This document shows, one piece after another, positions 1-8,632 of a DNA stretch of 64,000 bases. Both the position numbers and the translations under genes were made by a program. Positions within the stretch are counted from its first letter, which is position 1. Each line of letters starts with the position of its first letter. The notes below the pieces were generated by a model. It did no database searches and was not told the origin of the DNA. It saw nothing but the letters and a program-made list of their open reading frames with translations. The stretch comes from Firmicutes bacterium UBA5774. GTDB lineage: Bacteria > Bacillota > Clostridia > Peptostreptococcales > Anaerovoracaceae. The stretch is taken from positions 1 to 64,000 of the forward strand of contig DIEM01000068.1 in assembly GCA_002418625.1 (NCBI GenBank), in the 5' to 3' direction.

Positions 1-1
1 T

Positions 2-1565
2 TAGCGTAAAATTACTTTGGGAAAACAGAAGAAAAAAATAAAATAAGAGTTTCTCCTCGTGATATCATTAAAGTTGACAAAAACCCAAAAAATCACGGCA
101 AAGGAGTCACTCTTATGGAACACATTATACAGGAAATCGCAGAAACAGTCAGCAACAATTTTAACAAAGAGCTTCAGAAACTTGTACGTGACAGAAAAGA
201 CATCTCTGAGTTCATCCTCGAAATGAAGCGAATACTGGACGATGTCGGCACGAAACTTTGCGCAGAAGCGCTTGAGCAGTTGAACGAAGCCTACCGCAAG
301 AGTCCGGACAGGAAACGAAAATGGGTCGTGAAAAGCAAAGCGGATCCGAATACACTGGCGACAATTTTCGGTGAGGTCAAATACAACAGAACATATTTTG
401 TAAACAAACAGACCGGTGAATTTGCCTATCTTTCCGACGAAGCGGTGGGTATCGAAGCCTGCGATAGAATGGACACATCCCTGAGGGCGAAGCTGATCGA
501 TGAGGCAGGCGAAACAGCATACAGACGAAGCGGCGAAAAGGCAGCCGACTCCGTCAGTCTGACATCCCAGACGGTCATGAACAGCATCCGGGAGCTGGGG
601 GCCATATCAAACAACGCCGTAAAAGTGAAAGAAAAGAAAAAGTCGGTAAAAGTCCTTTACATTGAGGCCGACGAGGACCATGTAGCACTGCAGAGCGGTG
701 GATGCGCAGAGCCGAAGATCGTCTATGTGCATGAGGGTTGGAAAAAGACAGAAAAGGCTCGCGCTTCCCTTAAGAATGTCAGGTATTTCAGTGGGATGTA
801 CAAAGACAGCGAACAGCTTTGGTCAGAAGTGGCCACCTATATCGACGAAGCCTATGACTCGGAAGCCATCGAAAAAATCTATCTGTCAGGCGATGGGGCG
901 AACTGGATCAAAAAAGGAACAGAATGGATCGTTAAGAGCACCTTTGTACTGGATCGCTACCACATATCAAAGTATGTGACGGTAGCGACCGCCCACATGT
1001 CGCATACGACGCCGCTCATGTGGAGATACATCAACCAGCGGGACAAGCCAAACCTGCGCAGACTCTTTTCTGCTATCATCAGCGCTACTGAAAAAAGAAC
1101 GAAGAAGGAAGCCGTGGAAGAAGCCAGGCGATATATCCTAGGCAACTGGGCTTCGATCGCGCATCAAGGCATAGCCGATTATGGAGGCTGCAGCGCCGAA
1201 GGCCATGTCAGCCACATCCTGTCTGCCCGGCTGAGTTCAAGACCGCTTGGCTGGAGCAGGGAAGGAGTCGACCAGATGGCGAGGTTAAGAACATTCAAAG
1301 CCAATGGAGGCAATGTATATCAGCTTCTACTTTCTGAAAAGCGAAAGCGGAAAGAAGCATCAGACCATCGCAAAGCCGACAGGGAAATCATTCATAAAAG
1401 GGAACTGTTTGCTTCCCATGAAACCATTGGGAATCTGACAGTCCTGAATATCGGGAAAAGGACTCCTTTGGTCGAGTGCCTGAAGTCAGTACGCGGTCTA
1501 TGATGATCACAGGGAGAAACAAGGGAATATTTTTTTCTTACAAAACCCAAAGTAACTTGACGCTA
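2..1565 (+). mobile_element. ISLre2-family insertion sequence
   Basis: The element is bounded by imperfect terminal inverted repeats at 2-21 and 1546-1565. The left end reversed and complemented matches the right end at 18 of 20 bases, and similarity continues inward through an A/T-rich stretch. It carries one gene, the UPF0236-type transposase at 115-1503. The size of about 1.56 kb and the single-gene layout fit the ISLre2 family. A target-site duplication cannot be tested because the left flank lies outside the window. The right end stops 18 bases before the -35 box of the thrS promoter, so the insertion left that promoter intact. Confidence 0.85.
115..1503 (+). CDS. ISLre2 family transposase (UPF0236)
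   Basis: This 462-residue protein resembles the UPF0236/ISLre2 transposases, presumed DDE-type recombinases that move the surrounding element. Recognisable landmarks are the acidic block IEADEDHVALQ around residue 185, the LSGDGANWI block around residue 262 and the FVLDRYHISKY block around residue 280, which fit the spaced acidic residues expected of an RNase H-like catalytic core. The N-terminal quarter is charged and helical. The length is normal for the family and no frameshift or stop interrupts the frame, so it may be active. AAAGGAG lies before the ATG. The assignment rests on family resemblance; catalytic residues are inferred. Confidence 0.9.
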   Translation: MEHIIQEIAETVSNNFNKELQKLVRDRKDISEFILEMKRILDDVGTKLCAEALEQLNEAYRKSPDRKRKWVVKSKADPNTLATIFGEVKYNRTYFVNKQTGEFAYLSDEAVGIEACDRMDTSLRAKLIDEAGETAYRRSGEKAADSVSLTSQTVMNSIRELGAISNNAVKVKEKKKSVKVLYIEADEDHVALQSGGCAEPKIVYVHEGWKKTEKARASLKNVRYFSGMYKDSEQLWSEVATYIDEAYDSEAIEKIYLSGDGANWIKKGTEWIVKSTFVLDRYHISKYVTVATAHMSHTTPLMWRYINQRDKPNLRRLFSAIISATEKRTKKEAVEEARRYILGNWASIAHQGIADYGGCSAEGHVSHILSARLSSRPLGWSREGVDQMARLRTFKANGGNVYQLLLSEKRKRKEASDHRKADREIIHKRELFASHETIGNLTVLNIGKRTPLVECLKSVRGL

Positions 1566-1583
1566 TCCTTTGTCACATGCATG

Positions 1584-1611
1584 TTGACAAAGCGTCTGAT
1601 ATCATTATAAT
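1584..1611 (+). promoter_or_regulatory. Promoter of thrS
   Basis: A near-perfect sigma-A promoter: TTGACA at 1584-1589, 16 bases, then TATAAT at 1606-1611. It sits just after the right end of the insertion sequence and directly upstream of the T-box leader. Confidence 0.8.
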
Positions 1612-1621
1612 AATAATATCA

Positions 1622-1875
1622 GTTTAATGATGAAAAAGCGATGAAGAGAAGAGTAGGCTGCGAAATCGTCACAGAGAATGGATGCCCGTGCTGTAAGCAT
1701 CCTGAACGGAAACAGCTGAAAACCGTCTTGGAGCTGCCGCTGAATGCGCCGCAGGGCGCAGCAAGGATGGCCGGAGTGCAAAAATATGCGCTTCGTTAGC
1801 ACAATGAAGTATCGATTGGGTGGAACCGTGAGCCTTGCTTGCCCCTGTTTTAGGAGCAGGCTTTATTTATTTGCG
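1622..1875 (+). promoter_or_regulatory. T-box leader of thrS
   Basis: The untranslated leader carries the T-box hallmark GGGTGGAACCGTG at 1818-1830, followed by a bulged hairpin (AGCCT at 1831-1835 pairing with AGGCT near 1857) and a T-rich run, the antiterminator/terminator switch of T-box riboswitches. Near the 5' end, GAAGAGAAGAGTA at about 1640 resembles the conserved Stem I AG-bulge and S-turn region. An ACC at 1722-1724 (a threonine codon) lies where the specifier loop could return, but I have not folded it. Known T-box RNAs bind uncharged tRNA and then allow readthrough, so thrS should be induced by threonine or tRNA-Thr limitation. Confidence 0.88.
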
Positions 1876-1904
1876 GGACACTGTCATGTGAAGGGAGAAT
1901 ATCA

Positions 1905-3677
1905 ATGAACAATCAGCAATCGGCCGATGCGGCCATGGAATTGCAGATCCTGCGCCATTCGGCATCCCATTTGCTTGCTCATGCGGTCAAGCGCCTGTTT
2001 CCGGAAGCTAAGCTGGGAATCGGACCTGCAATCGAAAACGGATTTTATTATGATTTTGATTATGATGAGCGATTTTCAGAAGACGATCTGATCTTGATAG
2101 AAAAAGAAATGGAACGGATCAAGAGCGAACGGCATGAGATTGAAAGAATAGAAATGCCGAGGTCTGAAGCTGTCAGAATAATGGAAGAGCGCGGCGAGCC
2201 CTACAAGGTGGAATTGATCAACGATCTGCCGGAGGATGCTGTCATCACGTTCTATAAACAGGGGGACTTTATGGACCTCTGTGCAGGACCGCATCTTGAA
2301 AATGTCAGAAAAATAAAAGCCTTCAAACTCATGAGCCTGACTGGCGCATATTGGAGAGGCAATGAAAAAAATAAAATGCTGCAGCGTATATACGGTACAG
2401 CCTTCTACAATGGCAACGAGCTTGAAACCTACTTGAAAAGATTGGAGGAAGCGAAGCTGCGCGATCACAATAAACTTGGCAGGGAACTCGAACTGTTCAC
2501 GACTGTCGATGTGATTGGACAGGGACTGCCGCTGCTCATGCCTAAAGGCGCGAAGATCATTCAGATTCTGCAGAGATTTGTGGAGGATGAGGAGGAAAGA
2601 CGCGGCTACCTGCTGACAAAAACGCCGCTGATGGCCAAGAAGGATCTTTACGAAATATCGGGACACTGGCAGCATTACAAGGATGGAATGTTCGTGCTCG
2701 GAGACGAGGAAAAAGGTGAAGAGGTATTGGCGCTCAGACCGATGACCTGTCCATTTCAATATTATATTTACAAATCCAAGATCAGAAGCTATAGGGACCT
2801 TCCGCTGCGCTACGGTGAAACATCCACATTGTTCAGGAATGAATTTTCCGGAGAAATGCACGGTCTGATAAGAGTGCGGCAGTTCACGATTTCGGAAGGC
2901 CATCTGATTTGCCGGCCGGATCAATTGTCTGATGAGTTCAAGGGCGTCGTCGATCTCGTCAAATATATGATGAGGACATTGGGCATAGAAGAAGATGTAT
3001 CTTACAGGTTTTCCAAGTGGGATCCGAATAACCGTGAAAAGTACATCGGCGACGAGGAGTCCTGGGAGACTGCCCAGTCTCAGATGCGGCAGATCCTTGA
3101 TGAACTGGGCATGGAATATAATGAAGCAGACGGAGAAGCCGCGTTTTATGGACCAAAGCTGGATGTGCAGATGAAAAATGTATTCGGCAAGGAGGACACG
3201 ATGATCACGGTGCAGATCGATCTTGCCTTGGCGGAGCAATTTGACATGAGCTACGTGGACAGTGACGGATTGAAGAAGAGACCTTACATCATCCACAGGA
3301 CTTCAGTCGGGTGTTATGAGAGGACGCTTGCCATGCTGATCGAAAAATACGCTGGAGCATTTCCGTTGTGGCTTTCTCCAGTACAGGTCAAGCTCATGAC
3401 CGTTACGGAAAAATTCAGCGATTACGCAAACAAGGTCGGAAGCCTTCTGAAAGCGGCGGGTATCCGCGTTGAGGTCGATGATCGAAACGAAAAGATCGGC
3501 TACAAAATCAGAGAGGCCAGAAACGAGCGGGTTCCATATCTGGCAGTGATCGGAGAAAAAGAAGTCGAGGCGGAAGCTGTTTCCGTGCGATCCAGAAAAG
3601 AAGGCGAGCTTGGACAGATCGGCATAGGCGATTTCTTGAAGAAACTCCTTGAGGAAATCGATTCCAAAAGCATTTGA
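1905..3677 (+). CDS. thrS: Threonyl-tRNA synthetase, TGS-less form
   Basis: Class II synthetase that charges tRNA-Thr in the cytoplasm. At 590 residues it is shorter than the usual ~640 because the N-terminal TGS domain is missing: the protein starts almost directly at the editing domain, with the HxxxH motif (HSASH) at residues 18-22. The core shows LRPMTCP, motif 2 (RYGETSTLFRNEFSGEMHG), a motif 3 region ending in ER-LAMLIEKYAGAFPLWLSP, and a C-terminal anticodon-binding domain. The segment after motif 2 reads RVRQFTISEGHL instead of the common RVRGFTQDDAH. The start follows AAGGGAGAAT. Regulated by the T-box leader upstream. Confidence 0.95.
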   Translation: MNNQQSADAAMELQILRHSASHLLAHAVKRLFPEAKLGIGPAIENGFYYDFDYDERFSEDDLILIEKEMERIKSERHEIERIEMPRSEAVRIMEERGEPYKVELINDLPEDAVITFYKQGDFMDLCAGPHLENVRKIKAFKLMSLTGAYWRGNEKNKMLQRIYGTAFYNGNELETYLKRLEEAKLRDHNKLGRELELFTTVDVIGQGLPLLMPKGAKIIQILQRFVEDEEERRGYLLTKTPLMAKKDLYEISGHWQHYKDGMFVLGDEEKGEEVLALRPMTCPFQYYIYKSKIRSYRDLPLRYGETSTLFRNEFSGEMHGLIRVRQFTISEGHLICRPDQLSDEFKGVVDLVKYMMRTLGIEEDVSYRFSKWDPNNREKYIGDEESWETAQSQMRQILDELGMEYNEADGEAAFYGPKLDVQMKNVFGKEDTMITVQIDLALAEQFDMSYVDSDGLKKRPYIIHRTSVGCYERTLAMLIEKYAGAFPLWLSPVQVKLMTVTEKFSDYANKVGSLLKAAGIRVEVDDRNEKIGYKIREARNERVPYLAVIGEKEVEAEAVSVRSRKEGELGQIGIGDFLKKLLEEIDSKSI

Positions 3678-3700
3678 TCAGACGCTGATACAATAAATAT

Positions 3701-3729
3701 TAAAAGCCGGTGCAAACTGGCTTTTTTTA
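3701..3729 (+). terminator. Intrinsic terminator after thrS
   Basis: Stem AAGCC-GGT with a short loop and complementary CTGGCTT, followed by a run of seven T residues at 3722-3728. It separates thrS from the phosphate transport pair. Confidence 0.8.
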
Positions 3730-3781
3730 TAAGAATTTGGTAAAATATAGTACCAGTAAGGATGAAAGGCGGATCTAGCAA

Positions 3782-4408
3782 ATGTTTGGAAAAACGAAGC
3801 AATCAAGTATTTTTTATACCCTTTTCAATGAGTCGATGGAGAAGATCTATGATGCGGCGCTGCTGCTGCAGGATTTGGTCGATGATTATACGGACATACT
3901 GGCAAAAACCATCAGCATCAAAGAAAAGGAAGTAGAGTGCGACGTTCAGACGCATAAAGTGATACAGACCCTGAATGCGGCTTTCATAACACCTTTCGAC
4001 AGAGACGACATATTCCAGATCGTCAAGGAAATGGACAATATTGTCGATGCCATTGAAGAAGTGGCAAACAGATTTTCAATATTCCGGGTCACTGAGCTGA
4101 GGCCCGAGGCAATCATTATGACCGGGCTGATCACGAGCTGCGTCAAGGAGCTGAAGGATCTTTTCGCCAGCCTTGACACGATCGGCAAAAGCGACTTCGT
4201 TCATGAGCAGATCGTTGAAATTAACAGGCTGGAAAATGAAGGCGACGCAGTCAACAGGAGAGCGCTGGCCAGACTGTTCGAAGAGGAAACGGAACCGGTG
4301 GAGATCATCAAATGGAAGCACATCTTTGAACTGCTGGAAGCGTCCATCGACGTATGCGAAGATGTGGCCAACATGGTCGAAGGACTTATTATGAAGCAAT
4401 GCCAATAA
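3782..4408 (+). CDS. DUF47 family (PhoU-like) Pit accessory protein
   Basis: This 208-residue all-helical protein belongs to the DUF47/PhoU_div family. Such proteins are commonly encoded beside Pit phosphate permeases and are thought to modulate them or bind metal and phosphate. Repeated acidic helices such as VKEMDNIVDAIEEVANRFS (about residues 82-100) and IDVCEDVANMVEGL near the end match the PhoU-type repeat with its E/DxxxD metal-binding pattern. The pit gene starts 33 bases downstream, so they form a two-gene operon. AAAGGCGG precedes the ATG. The regulatory role is inferred from family and neighbour. Confidence 0.88.
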   Translation: MFGKTKQSSIFYTLFNESMEKIYDAALLLQDLVDDYTDILAKTISIKEKEVECDVQTHKVIQTLNAAFITPFDRDDIFQIVKEMDNIVDAIEEVANRFSIFRVTELRPEAIIMTGLITSCVKELKDLFASLDTIGKSDFVHEQIVEINRLENEGDAVNRRALARLFEEETEPVEIIKWKHIFELLEASIDVCEDVANMVEGLIMKQCQ

Positions 4409-4441
4409 AATAATGGATTTAATATGGGGGTTGAGCTGATC

Positions 4442-5464
4442 ATGGTGGATATACTTGGAACAGTGGCAATTTTGGCGGGCTTTGCCTACGCTTTCGTGAA
4501 CGGATATCATGACGGCGGAAACGTCATAGCGACAATAATAGCATCCCGGTCGATCAAGATCAGGACCGCTTTCATAGTGGGCTGCACCGGAGAATTCTGC
4601 GGCGCGCTTTTTTTGGGCACCGCCGTCGCAAAAACCATTGGAATCGGCCTGGTAGACAGCGGATCGATACTTGGAACAGATGCCTTGACGGGAAGTGTCT
4701 TCATCATTGGTGCCATAACGGGCAGCATCATCTGGAATTTGATCACCGCAGTGCTGGGGCTGCCCTCCAGTTCCTCCCATGCGCTTATGGGAAGCCTGGC
4801 AGGAGCCGGCATCGCACTGTTCGGCTTTGGCGCGGTCCATTGGACCGCGTTTCTTTTAAAAGTCGTTCTTGTGATGATTTCCTCGCCGTTGGTCGGATTA
4901 TTGGCGGGTTATCTGATCATGCGCATAACGCTGAATACACTTGAATATTATACCAAAAAAATAGAGAAGCAGATCAAAAGGGCTCAATACGTCAGCATGA
5001 CAGGTCTCGCTATGAGCCACGGCAGCAGCGATGCCCAGAAAGCCATGGGCCTTATTGCGCTTGAACTGTCGATACTTGGCTATTATGACGGATTCGTGAT
5101 ACCCTGGTGGGTCATCGCAGGAAGCGCGCTGATGATCGCTCTGGGCATGTCCGTCGGCGGCTGGAAGATCATGCATACGCTCGGGAAAAAACTTTATACG
5201 ATCGAGCCGATGCATTCACTTGCGTCGCAGACAGCGGCGGCGGCCGTTATCATCACTGCTGCGCTGACCGGCCTGCCTGTCAGCACGACTCAGATCGTCA
5301 CATCCTCCGTCATGGGTGTCGGAGCTGCCGAGAACAGGAAAAAAGTCAGATGGGGGATCGCCAATCGCATCATCGCAAGCTGGTTCATCACACTGCCGGC
5401 GTCCGCCATAGTAGCCGGTGTTTTTTCAAAAGCCGCTTTACTATTGCTGCATATTGTTCTATAA
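4442..5464 (+). CDS. pit: Inorganic phosphate transporter, Pit family
   Basis: A 340-residue, multi-pass membrane protein of the PiT family (PF01384), which imports phosphate or metal-phosphate by ion symport. The two family repeats are visible: an N-terminal half with FAYAFVNGYHDGGNVIATIIASR and a C-terminal half with LTGLPVSTTQIVTSSVMGVG. A loop around ALELSILG separates them and SSSSHALMGSLAGAG lies near residue 115. I prefer the ATG at 4442 because a GGGGG run at 4426-4430 gives it a ribosome site; an in-frame ATG at 4424 has none. Downstream of the DUF47 gene. Confidence 0.92.
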   Translation: MVDILGTVAILAGFAYAFVNGYHDGGNVIATIIASRSIKIRTAFIVGCTGEFCGALFLGTAVAKTIGIGLVDSGSILGTDALTGSVFIIGAITGSIIWNLITAVLGLPSSSSHALMGSLAGAGIALFGFGAVHWTAFLLKVVLVMISSPLVGLLAGYLIMRITLNTLEYYTKKIEKQIKRAQYVSMTGLAMSHGSSDAQKAMGLIALELSILGYYDGFVIPWWVIAGSALMIALGMSVGGWKIMHTLGKKLYTIEPMHSLASQTAAAAVIITAALTGLPVSTTQIVTSSVMGVGAAENRKKVRWGIANRIIASWFITLPASAIVAGVFSKAALLLLHIVL

Positions 5465-5468
5465 TTAA

Positions 5469-5507
5469 TTAAACGATGTTTAAATCAATGTTTTAAACGA
5501 TGTTTAA
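5469..5507 (+). promoter_or_regulatory. Tandem palindromic operators (likely TetR sites)
   Basis: The 15-base perfect palindrome TTAAACGATGTTTAA occurs twice, at 5469-5483 and 5493-5507, with centres 24 bases apart. Both copies lie between pit and the TetR gene, just upstream of its ribosome site (AAGGATGG). Their symmetry and position fit autorepression by the TetR protein encoded immediately downstream, which would also control the exporter genes behind it. Confidence 0.75.
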
Positions 5508-5529
5508 TCAATAAGGATGGATCGGCTGA

Positions 5530-6108
5530 ATGAATACAAAAGATAGAATATTGGATGTGACACTCGATATCCTTCGCAAAGAAGGGTTTGAAAAAATAAC
5601 CGTGCGCAGGATCGCCGAGCAGGCAGAAGTGAACGTGGCTTCTGTGAGTTATTACTTTGGCTCAAAGGAAAACCTGATCAGCAATGCATTGGAAGTGATA
5701 CTGAAAGACGCGCGAAAGGCTTTTGAATTCCTGTATGATGAGTCCTTGGGGCCCAGGGAGAGACTCAAGCGTTTCCTGGTCCATTACGCCGCAGTCGGAC
5801 TTGCCAATCCTGAAGCGTTGCGCAGGCTTCTTTTCAAAGGAACCTTCGATTTCGATTCCCAGAAAGACTACCTTCAATTTCTTCGAAACTTCGGCATCGA
5901 AAAGGTCAAGCAGACGATCGGGGAAATGTCCGGTATCAAGGATGAGGATACATTGCTCCTGATCACGTTTCAAATGTTCAGCGCCATGCTGTTCCCATGT
6001 ATCATGCATCCCGTCATCAGGGAAATGCTGGGTTACGATCTCAAGATGGAGGATAAGATAGACACTTATTTCGAACTGATGCTCGATAGATACGCAGATA
6101 ATCAATAA
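5530..6108 (+). CDS. TetR/AcrR family transcriptional regulator
   Basis: 192 residues with a typical TetR N-terminal helix-turn-helix (residues about 5-50: RILDVTLDILRKEGFEKITVRR, then AEQAEVNVASVSYYFGSKENL) and a divergent helical ligand-binding and dimerisation domain. It heads an apparent operon with HlyD, double ATPase, ABC-2 permease and HAD genes (12-base gap to the next), the arrangement seen for E. coli CecR (YbiH) and the ybhGFSR exporter it represses. The twin palindromes upstream are its probable operators. The ligand is unknown; a toxic small molecule exported by the downstream pump is the simplest expectation. Confidence 0.9.
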   Translation: MNTKDRILDVTLDILRKEGFEKITVRRIAEQAEVNVASVSYYFGSKENLISNALEVILKDARKAFEFLYDESLGPRERLKRFLVHYAAVGLANPEALRRLLFKGTFDFDSQKDYLQFLRNFGIEKVKQTIGEMSGIKDEDTLLLITFQMFSAMLFPCIMHPVIREMLGYDLKMEDKIDTYFELMLDRYADNQ

Positions 6109-6120
6109 GGAGGAGTAGCG

Positions 6121-7125
6121 ATGGAAAAACCAAATGCAGCTAAAATTGAAAAAAGTATCAAAAAGGCAGTCGCGGCCGTTGTTGTGATAGCCATCTTCAT
6201 AGCTCTATGGAATGCGTATGGGGATGAATTGCTGGGAGACGACGGTCTGACTGCGACGGGTACCATCGAGGCTACGACTGTCAAGATCTCTTCGAGCCTG
6301 CCCGGCGTTATCGGCGAGATATATTTCAATGAAGGCGATAATGTTTCCGAAAACGACATTGTCGCTGAAATCATACGTGAAGACCTCGCTGCTTTGCTGG
6401 CACAGAACGAGGCTGCTCTTGATAAGGCTGAGCTTGGGCTTTCCCAGGTGACGTCGAACGCCCTGATACAGCAGACCGGTGCGGCACAATCCGCAAGAGA
6501 CTCCGCGTATCAAAGTTACATAAAAGCGGAGGCGGATTACATCCGATATAAGACTCTTTATGAACAAGGGGCGGCAGCGCAATCCGACATGGAGAGATTT
6601 CAGACCGCATATGAGATCAGCAAGGAAAATTATGCGAACGCTTCAGCTCAGCTGCAAGCGCTAAAGTCGAGCGGAGGCGCCAGCGCTCAGATAGGCTCGG
6701 CTCAAACAGACATAGACAAGGCACGGGCGGCAGTTGACAGCGTGAGATCCCAAATCGGGGACCTGACATTGAAATCGCCTATAAATGGCGTTTTGACCTC
6801 CAAGAATTATGAGAAGGGGGAATTTGTGACGGCGGGATCCGGAGTCGTAACCATTGCGGATCTCGACGATTTGTGGATTAGGGTCTACGTTACCACCGAA
6901 GAGCTCCCTGATGTGATATTGGGTGAAAAGGTCAGGATATCCGTCAGCGGACACGAACAGGAGTTTGAAGGTATAGTGACCTATATTTCCGATCAGGGCG
7001 AGTATACGCCCAAAACAGTGCTGACTAAAAATGAAAGAGCGAATGTAGTGTTCGCTGTCAAGATATCGACGGACAGCGGAGGAGGCGTACTGAAGCCTGG
7101 AATGCCTGCTGATGTAACGTTTTAA
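6121..7125 (+). CDS. HlyD-family membrane fusion protein of ABC exporter
   Basis: 334 residues. One N-terminal membrane segment (about residues 18-36, rich in A, V and I) is followed by a lipoyl-like barrel (GTIEATTVKISSSLPGVIGEIYFNEGDNV), an alpha-helical hairpin from about residue 90 to 200 rich in A and Q with coiled-coil character, and a return to the barrel (DLTLKSPINGVLTSKNYEKGEFV). The organisation matches YbhG-type adaptors, which link an ABC-2 pump to the extracytoplasmic side. Preceded by AAGGAGGAG and 22 bases upstream of the ATPase gene. In a Gram-positive cell the adaptor would project outward from the membrane. Confidence 0.9.
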   Translation: MEKPNAAKIEKSIKKAVAAVVVIAIFIALWNAYGDELLGDDGLTATGTIEATTVKISSSLPGVIGEIYFNEGDNVSENDIVAEIIREDLAALLAQNEAALDKAELGLSQVTSNALIQQTGAAQSARDSAYQSYIKAEADYIRYKTLYEQGAAAQSDMERFQTAYEISKENYANASAQLQALKSSGGASAQIGSAQTDIDKARAAVDSVRSQIGDLTLKSPINGVLTSKNYEKGEFVTAGSGVVTIADLDDLWIRVYVTTEELPDVILGEKVRISVSGHEQEFEGIVTYISDQGEYTPKTVLTKNERANVVFAVKISTDSGGGVLKPGMPADVTF

Positions 7126-7147
7126 TGCTGCTTGAAAGGCGGTCGCG

Positions 7148-8632
7148 ATGATCAGGACGGATGAGATCACAAAATCCTTTGATAAGACAATGGCGCTTCA
7201 GGATGTTTCGCTGAATGTAGAAAAAGGCGAGATTTTTGGGCTGGTCGGACCTGACGGCGCGGGAAAAACGACTCTGATCAGGACAATCTGCGGATTGCTG
7301 ATCCCGGATTCCGGCCGGGTGATCCTCGAAGAAGGTCTTGCTGGCACAGGGAGGCTTGGCTATATGCCTCAGCGATTCAGTCTTTACGGCGATCTGTCGA
7401 TCATGGAAAATATACATGTTTTCGGAAGCCTGTACGGGATCGACAGGGAGACTATAAACAAGCGCGCTGACAGAGTGCTTACAATGACAGGCATGATGGC
7501 GTTCAAGGACAGAATCGCCGATAAGCTTTCGGGCGGGATGCGGCAGAAACTCTCGATCACTTCGGCGCTGATCACGCAGCCGGACTTGCTGATTCTCGAT
7601 GAACCGACATACGGCATCGATCCTGTATCCCGCCATGAAATCTGGAAACTGCTTCGTGAACTGAACAGGTCCGGCATGACCATCCTTGTATCGACGCCAT
7701 ATATGAACGAGGCGGAGATGTGTCATCGGGTCGGCTATCTTGACAACGGCGTGCTTCATTATATTGGGACACCAAAGAAATTTAAAAGCGATTATCCTGA
7801 CATGTTCTACAAAGCGACTGACAGCAGCGTCGAATGGCTGGAAAAAAGCAGCGCCGACAGCAGAGACCTCGCAATCACAACAAACCAATTGACGAGGAAT
7901 TTCGGGGAATTTACAGCTGTCGATCATGTCGACATCAAGGTGCCAAAGGGCAAGATATATGGATTTCTCGGCCCCAACGGTGCGGGAAAAACCACATTGA
8001 TCAAGATGCTTTGCGGTTTGCTCGAACCCAGTTCGGGCAGCGCGCAGGTACTTGGCTTCGATCTCAAATCGGGCAGTGAGCAGATAAAGCAGAAAATCGG
8101 ATATATGTCTCAGAAATACAGCCTGTATGATGATCTGACCGCTCGTGAAAACCTGGATTTTTTTGCAGGGATCTACGGCATACCTGAAGGCAGTGCCAGA
8201 AACGATCGTATCGATGAAGTCATTGCCATGGCCAATCTTCAGGACAGGCAAAATGATATGGCCGGGACCTTGAGCCCTGGGCTCAAGCAGAGGCTGGCGC
8301 TTGGCTCTGCCATACTGGCAAAGCCCGAACTCGTTTTTTTGGATGAACCGACCAGCGGGGTCAGTCCGATCACAAGAAAAGATTTTTTCCAGGTGATAGG
8401 CAAACTGGCAGAGGAAGGCGTTACAATCATCGTTACGACACATTTTATGGATGAGGCGGAGCGCTGCGATTTGCTGATGTTTCTGCTGGATGGCAGACTG
8501 ATCGCCCAGGATACGCCATATGCGCTAAAGTCGATGGTCAGAGGCGATGAGGGACATGAACCGACACTTGATGACATTTTCGTTTATCTGACCCAAAAAC
8601 ACGCTGGGGAGGCGGTAGCATGCAACGAATAA
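7148..8632 (+). CDS. Double ATP-binding ABC transporter protein (YbhF-like)
   Basis: 494 residues containing two complete ABC nucleotide-binding domains in one chain. Domain 1: Walker [10 protein letters not shown] near residue 35, signature LSGGMRQK near 125, Walker [13 protein letters not shown] near 145. Domain 2: Walker [10 protein letters not shown] near residue 280, signature LSPGLKQR near 375, Walker [14 protein letters not shown] near 400. The second signature has P in place of the usual first G (LSPG versus LSGG), a feature I associate with YbhF-type fusions. It overlaps the permease gene by 13 bases, indicating translational coupling. It energises the ABC-2 permease encoded next. 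Confidence 0.93.
   Translation: MIRTDEITKSFDKTMALQDVSLNVEKGEIFGLVGPDGAGKTTLIRTICGLLIPDSGRVILEEGLAGTGRLGYMPQRFSLYGDLSIMENIHVFGSLYGIDRETINKRADRVLTMTGMMAFKDRIADKLSGGMRQKLSITSALITQPDLLILDEPTYGIDPVSRHEIWKLLRELNRSGMTILVSTPYMNEAEMCHRVGYLDNGVLHYIGTPKKFKSDYPDMFYKATDSSVEWLEKSSADSRDLAITTNQLTRNFGEFTAVDHVDIKVPKGKIYGFLGPNGAGKTTLIKMLCGLLEPSSGSAQVLGFDLKSGSEQIKQKIGYMSQKYSLYDDLTARENLDFFAGIYGIPEGSARNDRIDEVIAMANLQDRQNDMAGTLSPGLKQRLALGSAILAKPELVFLDEPTSGVSPITRKDFFQVIGKLAEEGVTIIVTTHFMDEAERCDLLMFLLDGRLIAQDTPYALKSMVRGDEGHEPTLDDIFVYLTQKHAGEAVACNE

Noticed and set aside
2076..3296. 406-codon open frame on the minus strand opposite thrS
   Set aside because: It lies wholly antisense to a clear threonyl-tRNA synthetase, has no recognisable domain, and reflects codon bias of the real gene.
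4076..4840. 254-codon minus-strand frame across DUF47 and pit
   Set aside because: Spans two genuine plus-strand genes; composition is not protein-like.
7058..8443. 461-codon minus-strand open frame opposite the double ATPase
   Set aside because: Antisense shadow of the ABC protein whose Walker and signature motifs are unambiguous; the translation is Cys/His-rich without family resemblance.
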